A stretch of DNA of 64,000 bases, taken from Vitellaria paradoxa (taxonomy: Eukaryota; Streptophyta; Magnoliopsida; Ericales; Sapotaceae). Made by a program: the position numbers and the translations under genes. The DNA lies in assembly GCA_019916065.1 (NCBI GenBank), contig CM034233.1:3599501-3663500 (forward strand), written 5' to 3'. The notes beneath the pieces are model-generated. The model had not been told where the DNA came from, did not search any database, and saw only the letters and a program-made list of their open reading frames with translations. Positions 10,990 through 22,570 of the stretch are shown here, in pieces. Each line of letters opens with the position of its first letter. The first letter of the stretch is position 1.

Positions 10990-12037
10990 ATAATAACTTC
11001 CGTATATACATGCCGGCTCTCTCCATGTATTTATTAGCCGGACACACCTGCAATGCGGTTGCTAGCGCTCCCGCCTTGGGAGTAAAATATACGTTTATTG
11101 TAAGTTATAGTAATCACCTCCATAATTTAAATACTTTATTTTAACGTATGTAGTTCTAATTATAGCAGTAGGCATCACATACGTAATTAAAAATCAACCG
11201 CTGTGATCCTTCGATCTAGCATTGTTTGAAAATTAATCATTACCAACATAAGTAAACATCACGTGACTAAAAATCAATTCCAATATTGCAATTACAGATC
11301 GATTTGATCCCAAAAAAATTCCTCCCCTAACTAATTTGTCCCAAATGAATATTTGAAGCGAGGAGGAGGATGATTATAAATGGCAATATTTCTTTGGATT
11401 TTTAGTCATTAATGTTCACATTTATTGAAAACGATTAATTTACAAACAATATTTAACAGAAAAATCACATTGCAACTTAATTGACAATATATGAAGTTAA
11501 CTGTTACAATTAAAATGATCAAAAAAAAAAAAAAACAAATTAGAATGCAGTATAATTTATAAGAGTAATTTTTTTATATATTTAATATTTTACAGTAAAA
11601 ATATCTTTCAGTTGAAAATATTTGCTAAAAAAATGTTTATAATTTCATTTTTTAATTGTATGGTTACGTGGCAAAAAATTTATCTTATAATATTATTTTC
11701 TCATCAAATCTACTAAAGTCATGTTTAGAATTCTATAAAATTCTACAAATCTTTTTAAAATTTTAAGTTTTTACTCATTACGTTAATTACAAAATTATAA
11801 TTTTAATAAATTTATATTAACTTTTATAATCCCAAATACCTTGCTAAAAATAATAAGGGATCCACTGGCTAATCATAGGTGATTGCCTGCAGTAACTTGG
11901 TCAATTTTCTGGACCTAATAAATAGAAGAAATTGTTGTAAACTAGTGTGATGTGTTAATTAACTAGGTCAATTTTTTGCTTTTTTTTTCTTTACCCTGAC
12001 TCTGCATTCTCCCTTCATCATCGTCTACAAACGTAGG
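10990..12037. other. Spacer between the CACTA element and the second BAHD copy
   Basis: AT-rich upstream sequence with no gene. It ends in the promoter of the acyltransferase gene at 12101. A-runs and short AT repeats are present; nothing else stands out. Confidence 0.5.
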
Positions 12038-12048
12038 TATATATATAA
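12038..12048 (+). promoter_or_regulatory. Putative TATA box of the second BAHD gene
   Basis: TATATATATAAA-like sequence about 60 bp upstream of the ATG at 12101. The same spacing is seen in the pseudogene paralogue at 784-845. Confidence 0.55.
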
Positions 12049-12100
12049 ACACAAACGCACAACACACGGCCTAGAGGACAAAAAGAAACCTTTAATAAAG

Positions 12101-13408
12101 ATGGAGGTTGTAGTGATATCTAGGGAGATGATCAAGCCCTCACGCCCAACCCCAGACCACAGCCGTCACTTGGACCTTTCTTTCCGTGATCAAATTACCC
12201 CTTCAACGTTCATGCCCACCATCTTTTTCTACTCAGCAGCAGCAGGGCCAGCTCCTTCTCATGACCCGATGAGAAGAAGATCAAACAACCTCCAGAGATC
12301 AGCATCTAATAAGCTAAAGAAATCCCTGTCAGAGAACCTTACAAGGTTCTACCTCCTAGCCGGACGTCTCAGACAAAACCGCTTTATCGAGTGCAACGAC
12401 GAGGGCGTTGAGTACTTGGAAGCCCATTCCGAGTCCCAATTCTCCCAAGTTGTCCAAGACTCCAACCTTGGTGAGCTAAACAAGTTGGTTCCATATCATG
12501 GATTCGAACCCGCAGGCGATTTACCGCTAGCAATCCAAGTCACTTTCTTTGATTGCGGTGGCATAGTTATTGGTACGTGCTTTAATCACAAGATTTCAGA
12601 TGCTGCATCTACTCACACGTTTATGATATCTTGGGGTGCTTGTGGTCGAGGGGATATTAACAGTATGTATTCTCATGGGTTTGATTCAGCCAAGCTGTTC
12701 CCACCTAGAGATAACCCCAGTACAAACCCAATTGGCATAATTAATAAGGAGAAAATTGTGGCGAAAAGGTTTGTGTTCAAGTCTTTTGCTCTCTCTACGC
12801 TTAGAGCCAAATATTCGACCGCTTCCATACGACCAACTCGGGCTGAGGCACTGTCGGCCTTCATATGGAGCAGATTTGTGGCCACCACTCGAGGTCCAAA
12901 AACGAACTTCTACGTGTTTCATATAGTGAACCTGCGGAGAGTATTGAACCCACCATTGCCAGATTCATATTTTGGTAATCTCTTTGGAAGGGCCATGGTG
13001 GGATTATTATCCAGCACTGGCGATCAGGAGGATTTTGTGATTCGAGCAAGGGATGCAATTAGGAGGATTGATGGTGATTATCTCAAGCAATTCCGGGAGG
13101 GGAATTGGGAGCCCAAGGACACCAAGGAATTGGCCAAAATGGTGGCAGGCGGTGGTCATTTTTATTTTAGTAGTGTTTGGAGGTTCCCAGTGTATGAAGC
13201 TGACTTTGGTTGGGGGAAACCCATTTGGGTTACCATATCTCAGCTACCCTTGAAGAATTTGGTGCACTTCTTCCCCACCAGATTGGGTGATGGAATCGAA
13301 GCCTTGGTTCATTTGGAGGAGACTGACATGGCAAAACTTGAAGCCGATAAAGAGTTCCTTTCGTTCGCTTCTGCACCTGCTAAAATTCGTTTCCTTAGCT
13401 CCTTGTAG
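12101..13408 (+). CDS. BAHD acyltransferase (vinorine synthase-like), copy 2
   Basis: Intronless gene of 435 codons, the usual length for the family. BAHD enzymes move an acyl group from acyl-CoA to an alcohol or amine of a specialised metabolite, normally in the cytosol. The catalytic HXXXD is HKISD at residues 163-167, preceded by a FFDCGG..IG strand typical of vinorine synthase-like members; the structural DFGWG is at 368-372, and the protein ends in the SSL seen in all copies here. The ATG fits the conserved start MEVVVIS.E.IKPS.PTP and lies 60 bp after a TATA box. It is the closest relative of the pseudogene at 845-2217 and shares its DAAS..TF segment. A short insert near residues 48-70 is rich in Ser, Arg and Ala. 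The substrate cannot be told from sequence. Confidence 0.93.
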   Translation: MEVVVISREMIKPSRPTPDHSRHLDLSFRDQITPSTFMPTIFFYSAAAGPAPSHDPMRRRSNNLQRSASNKLKKSLSENLTRFYLLAGRLRQNRFIECNDEGVEYLEAHSESQFSQVVQDSNLGELNKLVPYHGFEPAGDLPLAIQVTFFDCGGIVIGTCFNHKISDAASTHTFMISWGACGRGDINSMYSHGFDSAKLFPPRDNPSTNPIGIINKEKIVAKRFVFKSFALSTLRAKYSTASIRPTRAEALSAFIWSRFVATTRGPKTNFYVFHIVNLRRVLNPPLPDSYFGNLFGRAMVGLLSSTGDQEDFVIRARDAIRRIDGDYLKQFREGNWEPKDTKELAKMVAGGGHFYFSSVWRFPVYEADFGWGKPIWVTISQLPLKNLVHFFPTRLGDGIEALVHLEETDMAKLEADKEFLSFASAPAKIRFLSSL

Positions 13409-16400
13409 ATCTATTAATTTGGGTTATTTTCAATGAGCAATAGAAATTTCAAGGGGAGTATATGCCATCTGAATTTAGTATTCATTCATTAATTTAGTGG
13501 GCGATGGTGATGACAAAAGATGATCCATGAACTATCTATCATTTAAAAAAAAAAAAAATAGACCTATCAAGCACAACTGTTTGTGTTTCCTTTGGCGCCG
13601 GGTTCTGGTAGGCCGGCTGTTCTCTCTTGAGGCTTTATTAGCGCGCTGGACATTCTTGTAATGTAGTTATTGTTAGAAAAAGAAAAAAAATTGAGAACTT
13701 CTACGTGTAAATCAAATAAAGAAAAGAAAACAGCAAAATGACGTAAAAGAGACGAACACAACAGACTTATGTCATTTCTAATGACTTCGTATTTCACGGT
13801 AGTAAAATTTAAACTATACACAAACAAACGAATTACAAGATATCCAGAACTTCATAAGCACTCAAAGGTGTATAGAAAAAAAATATCTACCAACTAGAGA
13901 TGATTTTTCAGACTTATTTGTAGATATGGCAGTCATATATGTGAGCAATAAACCTCACGTGTGGAGAAATTGTTTAATTCCGAGTATGAAAGAATAAATT
14001 TTGTTTAACTTTGTAGGGCCGAAACCATTGACTTGTTTGTGGCCACATGGGAACTTGGGGCCGTGGAGGCCCGACTTTAATTGTGCCCCTAGCGTAGCCC
14101 GATCAACCTACATATGTTATATTATTAATTAAATTTTTAACTAAATAAATGAATTTGAGTTCATTAATTTTCAAATCCGATAAATAAACAAACTAAACTC
14201 AAGTATACGTGTACCCGACTCAATAATATTCATGAACAAACTCATTTATCACTTGTTAACAAATTCATTAGTTACTTATGAACATACTTGACTATAATTA
14301 GATTAAATAAGAATACTTGTAAGGTTTTAATGACTTAACATTTTTTATTAATTATTTAGATCAATTATAAATTGTTATTTATTAAGTTACAAAAGTTTAT
14401 TTTTTGTTTATTAATTAAAAAATTTACTATTTGTTAAATTTGTTCATTTATATATTTGCGAGTATATTTTGACTCAAACTTGAGGTTCTCAGTAAATCTA
14501 ATTAATAAATTTCAACATAATATTTTGAGCTCAACTTGAACTTGCTAGTAAAATTAATGAATAAGATACATCTTGTAATTTTCATTGATTATGATATCTT
14601 AATCTTGACATGATGCTCTTCTTTGGCTTCTATAGACACTGAGCAGTTGGCAGGTAAATTGTTTCTGTTTTTCCACTCATAGTTTGCAAATTCACTTTTT
14701 AGGAATTGTAAAGATCTAACAAGATCCAAGAGACATTCTATTTGATCTAAGTTCAGTTTTTGGTTTTTGATTTTTCAATTTCTTTGTTGTTACTTTGCTA
14801 CAATGGTTGGGCAATTGACTTGTGATAATGATGATCATATTAAGAGAACTTGCTGCTAAATCACAATGCTTGATCGTTTGATCAGGGAAAGACATTTTGA
14901 AGAATATTGTGCCATATATTATATTTGTGGGCAGCGAATTGATGGGAAAGTTTTGAATTGCCCTTATGCCCAACTATTAAGGTGAATAGGATATATCTCA
15001 CTTCTAGTTATGCAACCACTTTCATCTGCAGCTTGTTCTATTTTCTATTTTATACATGATGGGATTTATAACATGATTAAATATGATTTGTAGCCTGATT
15101 GTTAAGATACATAATTTTTAACATACTTACTTGTGTTGTACACATTATTATATGGCAATGGTGAACTAATTGATGGTTTAGATTTGCTACAGACGTTTTG
15201 GGCTGATTTGCTAGTTTTTAAAATATAGTAAGAGGGTGATTTCTACTTATCTTCTTATTAGTGATGATACTTATGGCCATTCTAGGCTGGTGTGGTGTGT
15301 ACCTGTGCAAGCTAATATAGTTTATACCCATGCAAGCGGATGTTATGGTTTTGATTTTGGTGTTATTGCACATTTCTGATATGGTGAAGCATGGTTGATT
15401 GTGCTGGTGGATTTTGGTTAACTTGGTGCTTTTGTTAATGTTGTTTCCTAAGGGTTGCATGGCATTTTTGGCTCACTGGTGTGTCTGAGCACTGCTGGCT
15501 ACTATAACCACGTTCTGGTACAGCTGATGTGCTCTATTATTGAGGGTATTTATTAGAATGTTGCAGGTATCTGCTATGGTTGCTAGTACATTGGTTTTAG
15601 TTCTATATTGGATGCTAAAGGCTGTTACAATTGATGTTTGTCTCTCTGCTACAATTCAATACCGTTATGTGTAGCGTATATTTGACCCTCATTGGTGGTT
15701 TCCATTCTCCTGTTGATGATTAATATTAGAGTAGAATCTACTCCTTTTTAGATTTGGAAGTGCATAGTGATGCTGTTATGCTTTTGTTGGCTTATTCATA
15801 TTCTAAGATATTGCGGGCAACAAGTTTTAGCATTGATTGATGTCAATGGTTCAGTGGATTTATATGTGAAGTGTTTGAGCCTTTTTGTATCAGGTAAAAG
15901 GCTGTTTTATGAGTTGCGATAGGGCTAGTTATCGAGTACTGCTTTTTCTATATACCAGCAACTTTATTCAGTATAATGCTGGGCAACAATTGGACTAGTT
16001 TGTTCTGTCATTTGTTTTGAACTACTATGAGGACATTATTGTTTGCTTGTTGCTAGTTGCTGCACAAGGATGTTGGAATTTTGTTTGCTACCTTGGCTAT
16101 GATCTGGCTCTGTGGCTGGTGGTTTGTTGCTTGGTGAGATGGCAATTGGAGGCATTACAGTGGATAAGAACTACTTATTTGTGCTGTTGTGATGTGCAGA
16201 TGTTGTCTGTTAGCTTTGGTTTTTAGTTTCTCAACTTGTTTTTTTGACTTGTGTCACAAGAGTGGTGTCTTGTACCAAGTTTTATACGAGTGTCCAATTT
16301 CGATTGATGTAGTGTTTAAGCATTGTGTTTTGATTTAAAGGGGTATGCCCTTTTTATTGTTATACATTAAAAGTATTTGTGAATTGATACAAAATTTTGT

Positions 16401-16867
16401 ATAATTTATTTGGCACTAAAATGTATTAATTTTATTGGTATTACTTGGCATTAAAAGCAATGTTTATTTAATGAATATATTATTGTGATTGGATTCAAGG
16501 ATTTATGTATTTATATACAGAAAACTGAGATTTCTATCTACAAGACTTTTAGCAACAATCATAGGAAGTTTGCAAATATAATTTTTTTGGGACGAAATAT
16601 TTTGTTTCTAAAAGTAGCGCTCAAGTCTTAAAAATGAATTTTTTGCCCACCAATATTTCATCATTAATTATATATACTTTACCAATGAAATAAAAAATAG
16701 TGGCTATAATCTTTTTAAGATTAAATTTAAGGGACAAATTAGCGATGAAAGAACTTTCATTGCCAAAGCTTTTTAACAACGCGTACGAAAATTTAACTTC
16801 TAGTAACGAATTTTTTAGTTGCTAAAGATATACTTTTTCCTAGTTACTTGACTCAATTTTAGCCCAC
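13409..16867. other. Intergenic region with an unexplained T/G-rich stretch
   Basis: The first 1.1 kb is ordinary AT-rich spacer, with a GC-richer patch at about 13590-13660. From about 14570 to 16340 the composition changes to T/G-rich sequence with frequent GCTG, GTTG and TGGTT words, unlike the A/T-run spacers elsewhere. No frame there is longer than about 85 codons and none shows family features. It could be the body of a non-coding transcript or a decayed element; I cannot assign it. AT-rich spacer resumes to about 16860. Confidence 0.45.
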
Positions 16868-16876
16868 TATATATAA
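16868..16876 (+). promoter_or_regulatory. TATA box retained by the BAHD relic
   Basis: TATATATAA lies 74 bp upstream of the relic ATG at 16942. The sequence from here to the ATG aligns with the same region of the gene at 18032, including AAAATCCTA.TA.GTT and the leader GCAACAAGCAA.AGAAG. Confidence 0.45.
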
Positions 16877-16941
16877 GTTACTTAAAAATCCTATTACGTT
16901 TATGTTGGCAACAAGCAACAGAAGAAAAGGTGGTGGTTAAA

Positions 16942-17160
16942 ATGGAGCTTTTGGTGACATCCAAAGAGATCATCAAGCCTTCTAACCATTGGGTAACGCA
17001 GTTACCTTTCCACCTACAAATTCAGGTGACGGAGGCGTAGAAGCAGTGCTTAAGCTGCCAGATGATGAAATGGTCAAGCTCCAATCGGACAAGGAGTTCA
17101 TCTCCTCTGTTTCCCCAAACCTCGTTGCATGCTAAACTCTGGTTTCCTAGCTCCTTATAG
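16942..17160 (+). pseudogene. BAHD relic: both gene ends joined, middle deleted
   Basis: The first 45-50 bp encode the family N-terminus (MELLVTSKEIIKPSN). They are fused directly to the last ~170 bp of a copy closely related to 18032-19339, beginning at the block that in the intact gene encodes the region after DFGWG (DPLGN). More than 1.1 kb is missing, including the HXXXD site and DFGWG. The junction falls at a shared CCA (the N-terminal side reads AACCCA and the C-terminal side GATCCATTGGG in the intact copy), so a microhomology-mediated deletion is likely. Upstream and downstream flanks still align with the intact neighbour, including TTAATTAAATGTGGGCTAATTA after the stop. It cannot make an active enzyme. 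Confidence 0.88.
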
Positions 17161-17971
17161 ATATATATATATAATTAATCATCTCGGTAGATGCTTCATT
17201 AATTAAATGTGGGCTAATTAGCATTTTCTGAAAATTAGTATTCTACCAAAATTTTCTCATAATGCATAATTTGAATTCGGTTCAATGATTTCAATGTAAC
17301 TTGGAATGCCATTTAACTTCCACTACTGTTGATTGCATGACTTTCTCCAAAAAAAAAAAAAAAAAAGCACGGTCTTCTAGGTATTAATGACGATCTCACA
17401 TTAGGAGTGGGCACGTGATCCAGCAAACTACTTCGGTGCTTAATGAACGGAGTTATGTTAATTGTTGAAAGCCGCAGAAAGTTGCTATTTTTTGCTGCTG
17501 AAAATCAGGAACAGTTGGCAGCCGAGAGGAATAACAGAGTTGAAAATTGGACTTGAAATTTCCCCACTTCCACAATCAAGTTGCACTTACATCATTCATT
17601 TGCTTTCCCTCCTGAAGCATCATCATGATCAAGAGTCAACTTGCATCTTTCAACTTGGGTCATCCAGTTGTAAGACATGGGCACAAAAATACATATCAAC
17701 CGAGTTAGATGGTTGACTCTGGCAATTTGTTAAAAAAAAATACATATCAACCTATTTTATATTCCTTCTTTTTGCATCAATACAAGTAAAACGAGTGTAT
17801 GATAATAAATGAGAAATAATAAGATTTGAACTCAGACCTCCTGAAACTAAAATTCTTATACTATATTAAGTTATCAATTATTGTAACAAATTAAACTGTT
17901 AAAAAATAAACTTAACAATATATATCAACCTATTTTAACATAATTTATAAGCTCCTTAAGAATCCTACTAG
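17161..17971. other. Spacer between the BAHD relic and copy 3
   Basis: AT-rich spacer with an A-run at about 17350-17367. The 17462-17716 frame has no family features. A weak TATA-like TTTATAA near 17944 is the counterpart of the relic TATA box. Confidence 0.5.
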
Positions 17972-18025
17972 GTTATGTTAGCAACAAGCAAGAGAAGAGT
18001 TATGTTAGCAACAAGCAAGAGAAGA
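17972..18025 (+). repeat. 27-bp tandem duplication in the leader of BAHD copy 3
   Basis: The unit GTTATGTTAGCAACAAGCAA plus GAGAAGA is present twice (17972-17998, 17999-18025). The relic at 16942 has the unit once. The duplication adds in-frame ATGs at 17975 and 18002 upstream of the conserved start. Confidence 0.9.
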
Positions 18026-18031
18026 AAAGAG

Positions 18032-19339
18032 ATGGTTAAAATGGAGGTTGTGGTGACATCCAAGGAGATCATCAAACCTTCTAACCCAACTCCTGCTCAC
18101 CTTCGCCATTTCCAACTCTCCTACCTTGACCAACTCAACGGACAAATATTTGCCCCCACAATTTATTTCTACGCATCATCACCCGCCACCACCAATCTTG
18201 AAAGGTCCGAGAAACTAAAGAGATCCCTCTCAGAGGCCCTAACCAAATTTTACCCAGTCGCCGGTCGCATCAGGGAAAATCGCTACGTCGATTGCAACGA
18301 CGAGGGCGTCGAATACTTGGAAGCCAGAGTCAATTGTCACCTCTCGCAACTCGTCGAACAACCCAATCTTGCCGAGCTCAACAAGCTGCTCCCATATGCT
18401 GATCCGGATGCTGCAGGGAATTTACCTTTGGCAATCAAAGTAAATTTCCTTTGTTGTGGTGGCATTGTCATCGGGATGTCCTTTAACCACAAAATTGCTG
18501 ATGCTTGTTCAATAGTCGCGTTTACAAACTATTGGGCTGCTGCTTCTCGAGGGGATGTCAGCAGCAATGTGGCATGTGCCAGGTTTGGTCTTTCCACGCC
18601 ATTCCCGCCTAGAGATATGCCCAGTTACAAATTTGGAACAGCACTAGAAAATAAGAGTACTGTAGCAAAGACGTTTTTGTTCAGTTCATCTGCGATATCT
18701 TCCCTCAGAGCCAAATACGCTACCAGCGGCTCAACGTGTCCAACTCGTGTCGAGGCACTTTCAACTTTCATATTTAGCAGATTTGTCGCGGCCGCAGGGG
18801 GTGGTCGGACTCGGCGGCGGTACAAGGTGTTTCATATGGTGAATCTTCGTGCCAGACTGAACCCGCCGTTGCCGGATTCTTGTTTTGGTAATCTTTATGG
18901 ATATGCCATGTTTGATCAAGTCATGGATGAGAAGATCACCATCGAAGAGCTGGGTTGCAGTTTTCTGAATAAAATGAGGGATGCGATAAGGAAAGTTGAC
19001 ATCGATTTCGTTAATAAATTCCAAGAGGAACTTCATTTGAGTAAACTACTGCAAGAACAAGCTACAGAGGAGGTGCTTCGTTTTAGTTTCAGTAGCATTT
19101 CCAATTTCCCAGTATATGAAGTTGATTTTGGGTGGGGGAGGCCTATTTGGTTCAGCATGGGAAAAGATCCATTGGGTAACACGGTAAACTTTCTACCCAC
19201 ATGTTCAGGTGATGGAGGCATCGAAGCTGTGCTTAAGCTGCCAGAGGATGAAATGGTCAAGCTCCAATCGGACGAGGAGTTCATCTCCGCTGTTTCCCCA
19301 ACCTCGGTTGCTAAAGTCTGGTTTCCTAGCTCCTTATAA
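18032..19339 (+). CDS. BAHD acyltransferase (vinorine synthase-like), copy 3
   Basis: Intronless, 435 codons from ATG 18032 (MVKMEVV), the start that matches the fourth copy; ATG 18041 matches the second copy equally well. HXXXD is HKIAD at residues 153-157 and DFGWG is at 365-369. The C-terminus is again SSL. Two further in-frame ATGs at 17975 and 18002 come from a duplicated 27-bp leader and would add up to 19 residues rich in Lys, Arg, Ser and Thr; whether they are used is unknown. The protein is nearer to the fourth copy (shared ADACS, NLAELNKLLPYADP, VRW-type middle) than to the first two, so the cluster falls into two pairs. Acyl donor and acceptor are unknown. Confidence 0.92.
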   Translation: MVKMEVVVTSKEIIKPSNPTPAHLRHFQLSYLDQLNGQIFAPTIYFYASSPATTNLERSEKLKRSLSEALTKFYPVAGRIRENRYVDCNDEGVEYLEARVNCHLSQLVEQPNLAELNKLLPYADPDAAGNLPLAIKVNFLCCGGIVIGMSFNHKIADACSIVAFTNYWAAASRGDVSSNVACARFGLSTPFPPRDMPSYKFGTALENKSTVAKTFLFSSSAISSLRAKYATSGSTCPTRVEALSTFIFSRFVAAAGGGRTRRRYKVFHMVNLRARLNPPLPDSCFGNLYGYAMFDQVMDEKITIEELGCSFLNKMRDAIRKVDIDFVNKFQEELHLSKLLQEQATEEVLRFSFSSISNFPVYEVDFGWGRPIWFSMGKDPLGNTVNFLPTCSGDGGIEAVLKLPEDEMVKLQSDEEFISAVSPTSVAKVWFPSSL

Positions 19340-21560
19340 ATATATATACATATATGTATCTAATTAATCATCTCAGTAGATTCATCGTTAATTAAATGTG
19401 GGCTAATTAAATGTACTTGTCATCTTTTCCATATCTATCACGTTCGTATAACTAGAATCTGACATATAAAAGCTATCCACCAGCGGCAAGTGAGGGTCAT
19501 TATACACGATCTACTTCTCCATTAGCCAAGGGACAACAACTCAGATTGAGAAATAGGAAATTTTCGTTAGTTAGTATTAATCCCTAAAAGTTCTGTGGGT
19601 CTCTATCTCTGGCTTTATTCTATTGACTAGTGTTTTTCATTCTACTAACCTTATCCGCGTTCCCTATACGTAGTGATTGTTTGCATATAAACGTCATCAA
19701 TGTCAGTTACACTATGCTTCAAGTTGTTCACAGTGGGCAAAGAATCCACGCACACCAGGTAATAACTAAAAAGTACAAAGTTACCAATATTACTTCACAC
19801 TATAACTATCGTCAAATAATCTGCAGTAACCTCAAATATTTGGTACTTTGATGCAGGCAGATGATTGGGAGTGCATATCGAACGCCTTCTACGTAAAGAT
19901 TGAATTTTTAAACAAACAAAATTCATAATAGACTAACAAACTATTATTAAGATTACAAAAATTACTTAAAAATAGAAAAAAAAAAGTGTATAACACTTAT
20001 ATTAATTAAACCTCAAAAGTTTTTAGAATTCATAGGTTTACGACGCTTAAATAAAAATTTTAACTAAAAAATAAAAAATTAAATAATATAAAATATAAAA
20101 ATTAAATTATTTTCATTATTAGAATATTTTATACGTGATACCTAAACTAAATAAACTATTCTAAAAATATATTTAAAAATATAAGTAAATATTCTAACAT
20201 AATTCTAAATAAATAAATAATATTTGCTAAATAATATTTTTTAACAGGTATCTAAAATCTGGATAAAAAACTTTTATAATAAAATCTTATTACTATCTTT
20301 TCCTTGTATCGCACTTGGAGGGTGTTCGGAGAACAAACTATCGAGTATAAATTTATAAAAATATAGTTTTGTAATTCGTACAATAAGTAAAAAATTTATT
20401 TATTTTTTGTATTTTTAGAGTTACAAACACACCTTTTACCATAATTCTATAAAATTTTACGAGTCATACATATATAAGATTGCAAATGAACATAGGTTAT
20501 GAGCCTGCCTACCCCGATTGAACAGTTTCAGTTTAAATTGATAAAATCAAAAATAGAATCAAAGATGAAGTTGATTATTTTAGACTCGTAATCGAATTAA
20601 ACAGTACTTCATAGAACTGAATTAAATAAAAAAAAAATTATCATATTGATTTTATGTCAATTGATTATCAGATATTTCGATCTTTTTATAGCCCTAATCA
20701 GTGATTATTTTGAGGATGTACCTTTTATATTAATGCAACCTGTGATATATCTGATACATCTCAACAGGAGATCTTTTCCCTATTGATAGACTTACCGTGC
20801 ATGTGTATTCCAGTGCTGATTTCTTTCTCTTCGTATGACTGGCGGGATTTCATACATTTACTTCCAATCACTACTACTAAAAATAATAAAATTAGAAATG
20901 GCCTCCCATATGTATGGTCAATAATTCTTTGCCCTGGAATTTAAAAAATAAATAAATAAATAAAAGGATTGATGTTGGTATAACCTAACTCGAGATTAAT
21001 CTTGAACCCAAAAGGTCATTTCATATTTTTTTTTTTTTTTAAGTATACCGAGTATAGGATTTATATATAATTTAGATTTTGTTTAGTTATTAAAAAATTT
21101 TTAGCTTTTTTTGTCATATACGATTTTTTTATCAAAATTTTATTTTTTTTAAAAAACTGTAATTTTTAAGAGTGTTAATTGCAATCGTGGAAAAAAATTC
21201 ATATCAATTTGAATAGAAGTTAAAAAAATAAAATTTTCATTATTTTTTTTATTCAAATAGATGTGAAACACCCTTAAAAGCTACAAATTTTAACAAAAAT
21301 AAATTTTAATAAAAACTCTGTAAAACAAAAAAAAAAAGTTACTAAAAAATGAAAAAAAAAATTCAAATCAAACCAAGTCAATAAAATAACTGAGCTCATA
21401 TGCAATGGCATTTGGTGCTTTAAAAGCAACTTCCTTTCACCCTTAAACTAATATAAATAAAGAAGTGCGGCATATTTGTGATAGCTTCGTGCACTATTTT
21501 AAATATATATCTTACGACAATTGGTGATGGGAAAATCAATAAAAATATTAAATCTCATAA
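19340..21560. other. AT-rich spacer after BAHD copy 3
   Basis: No gene seen. The first 60 bp are homologous to the 3' flank of the relic at 17161. The rest is A/T-run sequence with short open frames only. Confidence 0.55.
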
Positions 21561-21567
21561 CTGATAT

Positions 21568-22300
21568 GGAAGTCAACCGCATTATATGTGCATGTTATCC
21601 TTCGAAGCGCATCGAAATGATGAAGTTGACATATACATACATGTGTATGTATATGTTAACCTTCTACTTCGCCGTTCGAGGTGCATCGAAATGCTGAAGT
21701 TGACATATACATACGTGTGCCGGGGGGTTGTGGGGGATGCTAAGTTTATAATAATTTTTTTAACATTATTTTATAATATTAAAAATGATGTTATTTTGGA
21801 TCAGTATATTACATTATTTAATATTTTTATGCTTTTTTTTGATATTTTTTTATATTATATTAGTTATAACGGATCATGATCAATATCTTTGTATATTATA
21901 CTGATTATAATTCGACGTTATCTGTTCATTTTAGATGTAAAATAATATTAAAAAAAATATTATAACCGTAACATTGCCGGGGGAGTGGGGTCGTGGAAGT
22001 CAACCTCATTATGTCACAATATGTATATTTTAGCGTTTTATTTCGCCGTTCGAGGCTGATCGAAATGATGAAGTTGACAATTAATGGGGTTATTTTGAGT
22101 AAGAAAAAATGAGATAAATTGAGATAAATTATAATTTGGAGAGAGTTCGTAATGCGTACAGTGATACGTACAGTGAGAGAAAAAGTTGATGTAATATAAA
22201 ATTAACAGAAATTTATAAAATTTTTTAAAAAAATTCAACAAACTAAACGAACCAACATGTGGGGGGTCGTGGAATCCTTCGTAACAGAATAATTAATGAA
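21568..22300. repeat. Degenerate repeat: GGAAGTCAACC / CGAAATGATGAAGTTGAC units
   Basis: The word ATCGAAATG(A/C)TGAAGTTGAC occurs at about 21609, 21686 and 22059, twice preceded by TTCGCCGTTCGAGG. GGAAGTCAACC(G/T)CATTAT occurs at 21568 and about 21995. G-runs (CGGGGGGTTGTGGGGG and CCGGGGGAGTGGGG) occur after the second and before the third unit. The third unit is interrupted just after GTTGAC by the MITE at 22086-22253. I read this as a small decayed tandem array of unknown origin. Confidence 0.6.
22086..22253. mobile_element. Short MITE, copy B (inverted relative to 565-732)
   Basis: Reverse-complement relative of the element at 565-732, sharing the GAGATAAATTGAGATAAATT and GGAGAGAGTTCGTAATGCGT blocks and both ends. 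It carries a short internal duplication (ACGTACAGTGA). I could not find a convincing target duplication. It interrupts a repeat unit of the surrounding array. Confidence 0.6.
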
Positions 22301-22570
22301 TTATTCAGAATAAAATTTATTCATTGCGGTATGTTTTAAGGTATTTAAAGTGATAAAAAATAAAATATAATAATTTAAAATAATTTATAAATTTATAATT
22401 TATCTAATGAGATAAAAATAAATAATTTTTAAAAATTTTTAACTTTTTCACTGCACTTAATAATATATAAAATAACTATTACTCGAAAGAGGCTCCGTAA
22501 CAGAACAATTAATTAATTAATCAGAATAAAATTTATCCACTACCATATATTTTGTATATGAAATTACTAT
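22262..22570. repeat. Two-copy direct repeat with CGTAACAGAA core
   Basis: CGTAACAGAATAATTAATGA...TCAGAATAAAATTTAT at about 22280 recurs as CGTAACAGAACAATTAATTA...TCAGAATAAAATTTAT at about 22496, spacing roughly 216 bp. The sequence CTCGAAAGA precedes or follows the copies. It is part of the decayed repeat zone. Confidence 0.55.

Noticed and set aside
13567..13827. 86-codon minus-strand frame with a GC-richer start near 13590-13660
   Set aside because: No family recognised and no splice partners; left as spacer.
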